From an uncultured beta proteobacterium (GTDB taxonomy: Bacteria > Pseudomonadota > Gammaproteobacteria > Burkholderiales > Burkholderiaceae_C), in assembly GCA_903920405.1 (NCBI GenBank), contig CAIXMC010000008.1:1-21506 (forward strand): a stretch of DNA of 21,506 bases. Reading direction: 5' to 3'. The notes beneath the pieces were generated by a model. The model ran no database searches, was not told the DNA's origin, and was given only the letters and a program-made list of their open reading frames with translations. The translations under genes and the position numbers were made by a program. This document shows positions 20,830-21,506 of this stretch, piece after piece. Numbering within the stretch: position 1 is the first letter of the stretch; the number at the start of each line of letters is the position of its first letter.

Positions 20830-20979
20830 CAATAAGTTGTGCATTTGGCTCGTCAGATTTGGGCGCACTGCGTCGTTACAAATCGCTTATGTGGCATGGC
20901 CACACCGCGCGATTTGCGCCTAGCATTGCATCCCAACTCTAACGGCCAAATGGGGAACTTATTACTGACCACATCCTTA
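20815..20979. repeat. ~165-bp palindromic intergenic element, copy 6
   Basis: The left end TTAGGATATGGTTAACAATA begins inside thiE; the right end closes ...ACTGACCACATCCTTA at 20979. The core carries CGTCGTTACAAATCGCT, GTGGCATGGCCAC and GCGATTTGCGCC. The right half is nearly identical to copy 2, while the left arm differs from the right by several bases. The stretch from 20980 to 21070 holds GGGGACA-rich sequence and no gene. Confidence 0.85.
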
Positions 20980-21070
20980 CAAGGTTCAACATGCAGAAAT
21001 CTGCACATGCTGATAGTCACAAATTTAAAGTTGGGGACAAATTGGGGACAGTGGGGACAGTGAAATGGCC

Positions 21071-21101
21071 AAAAAAAAGCCCGACTGTTTTAGTCGAGCT
21101 T
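21071..21101 (-). terminator. Rho-independent terminator of the tRNA operon
   Basis: On the minus strand AAGCTCGACT pairs with AGTCGGGCTT (one G-T pair) around a 5-nt loop, followed by a run of T residues. It lies 29 bases after the 3' end of tRNA-Asp. Confidence 0.9.
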
Positions 21102-21129
21102 TTGTAACCCACTGTTTTTACTAGCTTTT

Positions 21130-21206
21130 TGGCGGAGCGGACGGGGTTCGAACCCGCGACCCCCGGCGTGACAGGCCGGTATTCTAACCAACTGAACTAC
21201 CACTCC
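21130..21206 (-). tRNA. tRNA-Asp (anticodon GTC)
   Basis: Read on the minus strand, the 77-nt gene starts GGAGTGGTAGTTCAGTTGGT and ends CCGCTCCGCCA with CCA encoded. The anticodon arm CCGGCCTGTCACGCCGG places GTC in the loop. The T arm is GCGGGTTCGAACCCCGT. The acceptor stem pairs fully with one G-T. It is the last gene of the Ala-Glu-Asp cluster. Confidence 0.97.
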
Positions 21207-21287
21207 TGATAGTGAATCCTGACATATTCATTCTATGGCAGGATAATCTCTTCGTCATATTATCTTGCATCAGTGCTTACGATAACC

Positions 21288-21363
21288 TGGCGACCCCACG
21301 GGGATTCGAACCCCGGTACTCACCGTGAAAGGGTGATGTCCTAGGCCTCTAGACGATGGGGTC
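21288..21363 (-). tRNA. tRNA-Glu (anticodon TTC)
   Basis: On the minus strand the 76-nt gene starts GACCCCATCGTCTAGAGGCC and ends TGGGGTCGCCA with CCA encoded. The anticodon arm ATCACCCTTTCACGGTGAG has TTC in the loop, and the T arm is CCGGGGTTCGAATCCCCG. The acceptor stem GACCCCA/TGGGGTC is perfect. Confidence 0.97.
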
Positions 21364-21382
21364 AAAACCTTTGAACTTGCGT

Positions 21383-21412
21383 CAAAATTAACCAAAATTA
21401 ACCAAAATTAAC
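21383..21412. repeat. Three 10-bp tandem repeats between tRNA-Ala and tRNA-Glu
   Basis: CAAAATTAAC is repeated three times without change in the 61-base tRNA spacer. It lies within the presumed primary transcript and is A+T-rich, so it may be a single-stranded processing region or simply slippage. Confidence 0.85.
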
Positions 21413-21424
21413 ACTTGAAAACCT

Positions 21425-21500
<76 letters not shown>

Positions 21501-21506
21501 TCGACT

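Noticed and set aside
20980..21070. GGGGACA-rich stretch as an origin or iteron array
   Set aside because: Only three irregular copies occur, and no replication gene or AT-rich unwinding region is nearby.

Overview
The window looks like chromosomal DNA of a betaproteobacterium of the order Burkholderiales, most probably family Comamonadaceae. This rests on a complete pilGHIJ-chpA twitching-motility operon beside hemL, the sequence character of ThiL, ThiE, PepP and RNase AM, and short intergenic repeats of a kind common in that family. Base composition is moderate by eye. No plasmid, phage or transposase gene is visible, and no CRISPR array.

Layout. Positions 1-4170 are an accessory, repeat-rich strip with mostly minus-strand genes. 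They are a DUF1640-like coiled-coil membrane protein, a Phd/PIN toxin-antitoxin pair whose toxin seems to have lost its start codon, an unidentified multi-spanning membrane protein, yceD (without rpmF), a ribbon-helix-helix-like small gene overlapping yceD, and a very hydrophobic 65-residue mini-protein. Between them lie hairpins, nested inverted repeats and several copies of a ~165-bp palindromic element. Positions 4183-6944 hold convergent pepP (+) and hemL (-). Positions 7216-16453 hold the Pil-Chp chemosensory operon: pilG, pilH, pilI, pilJ and chpA, the first three joined by ATGA overlaps. Positions 16611-18444 hold an RNase AM (PHP) gene and a zinc-ribbon protein. Positions 18492-19949 hold a minus-strand pair, a GspC-like protein and thiL. 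thiE (+) follows, bracketed by two copies of the palindromic element. The window ends with a minus-strand tRNA cluster, Ala(GGC)-Glu(TTC)-Asp(GTC), with a clear terminator.

How the genes work together. PilJ (receptor), PilI (CheW adaptor), ChpA (CheA-type kinase with Hpt domains and its own receiver) and the receivers PilG and PilH form the pathway that controls type IV pilus extension and retraction. The methyltransferase PilK and methylesterase ChpB of the Pseudomonas cluster are not adjacent here. ThiE makes thiamine monophosphate and ThiL phosphorylates it to the diphosphate; the two lie close together but on opposite strands. HemL makes 5-aminolevulinate for tetrapyrroles.

The most unusual content is the repeat landscape. 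At least six full, half or decayed copies of one element occur, with terminal inverted arms up to 35 bp (ends TTAGGATATGGTCAATAATA and its reverse complement). In at least two cases the element end supplies the last codons or the stop codon of a neighbouring gene. No known system beyond Pil-Chp was found in the coding regions.
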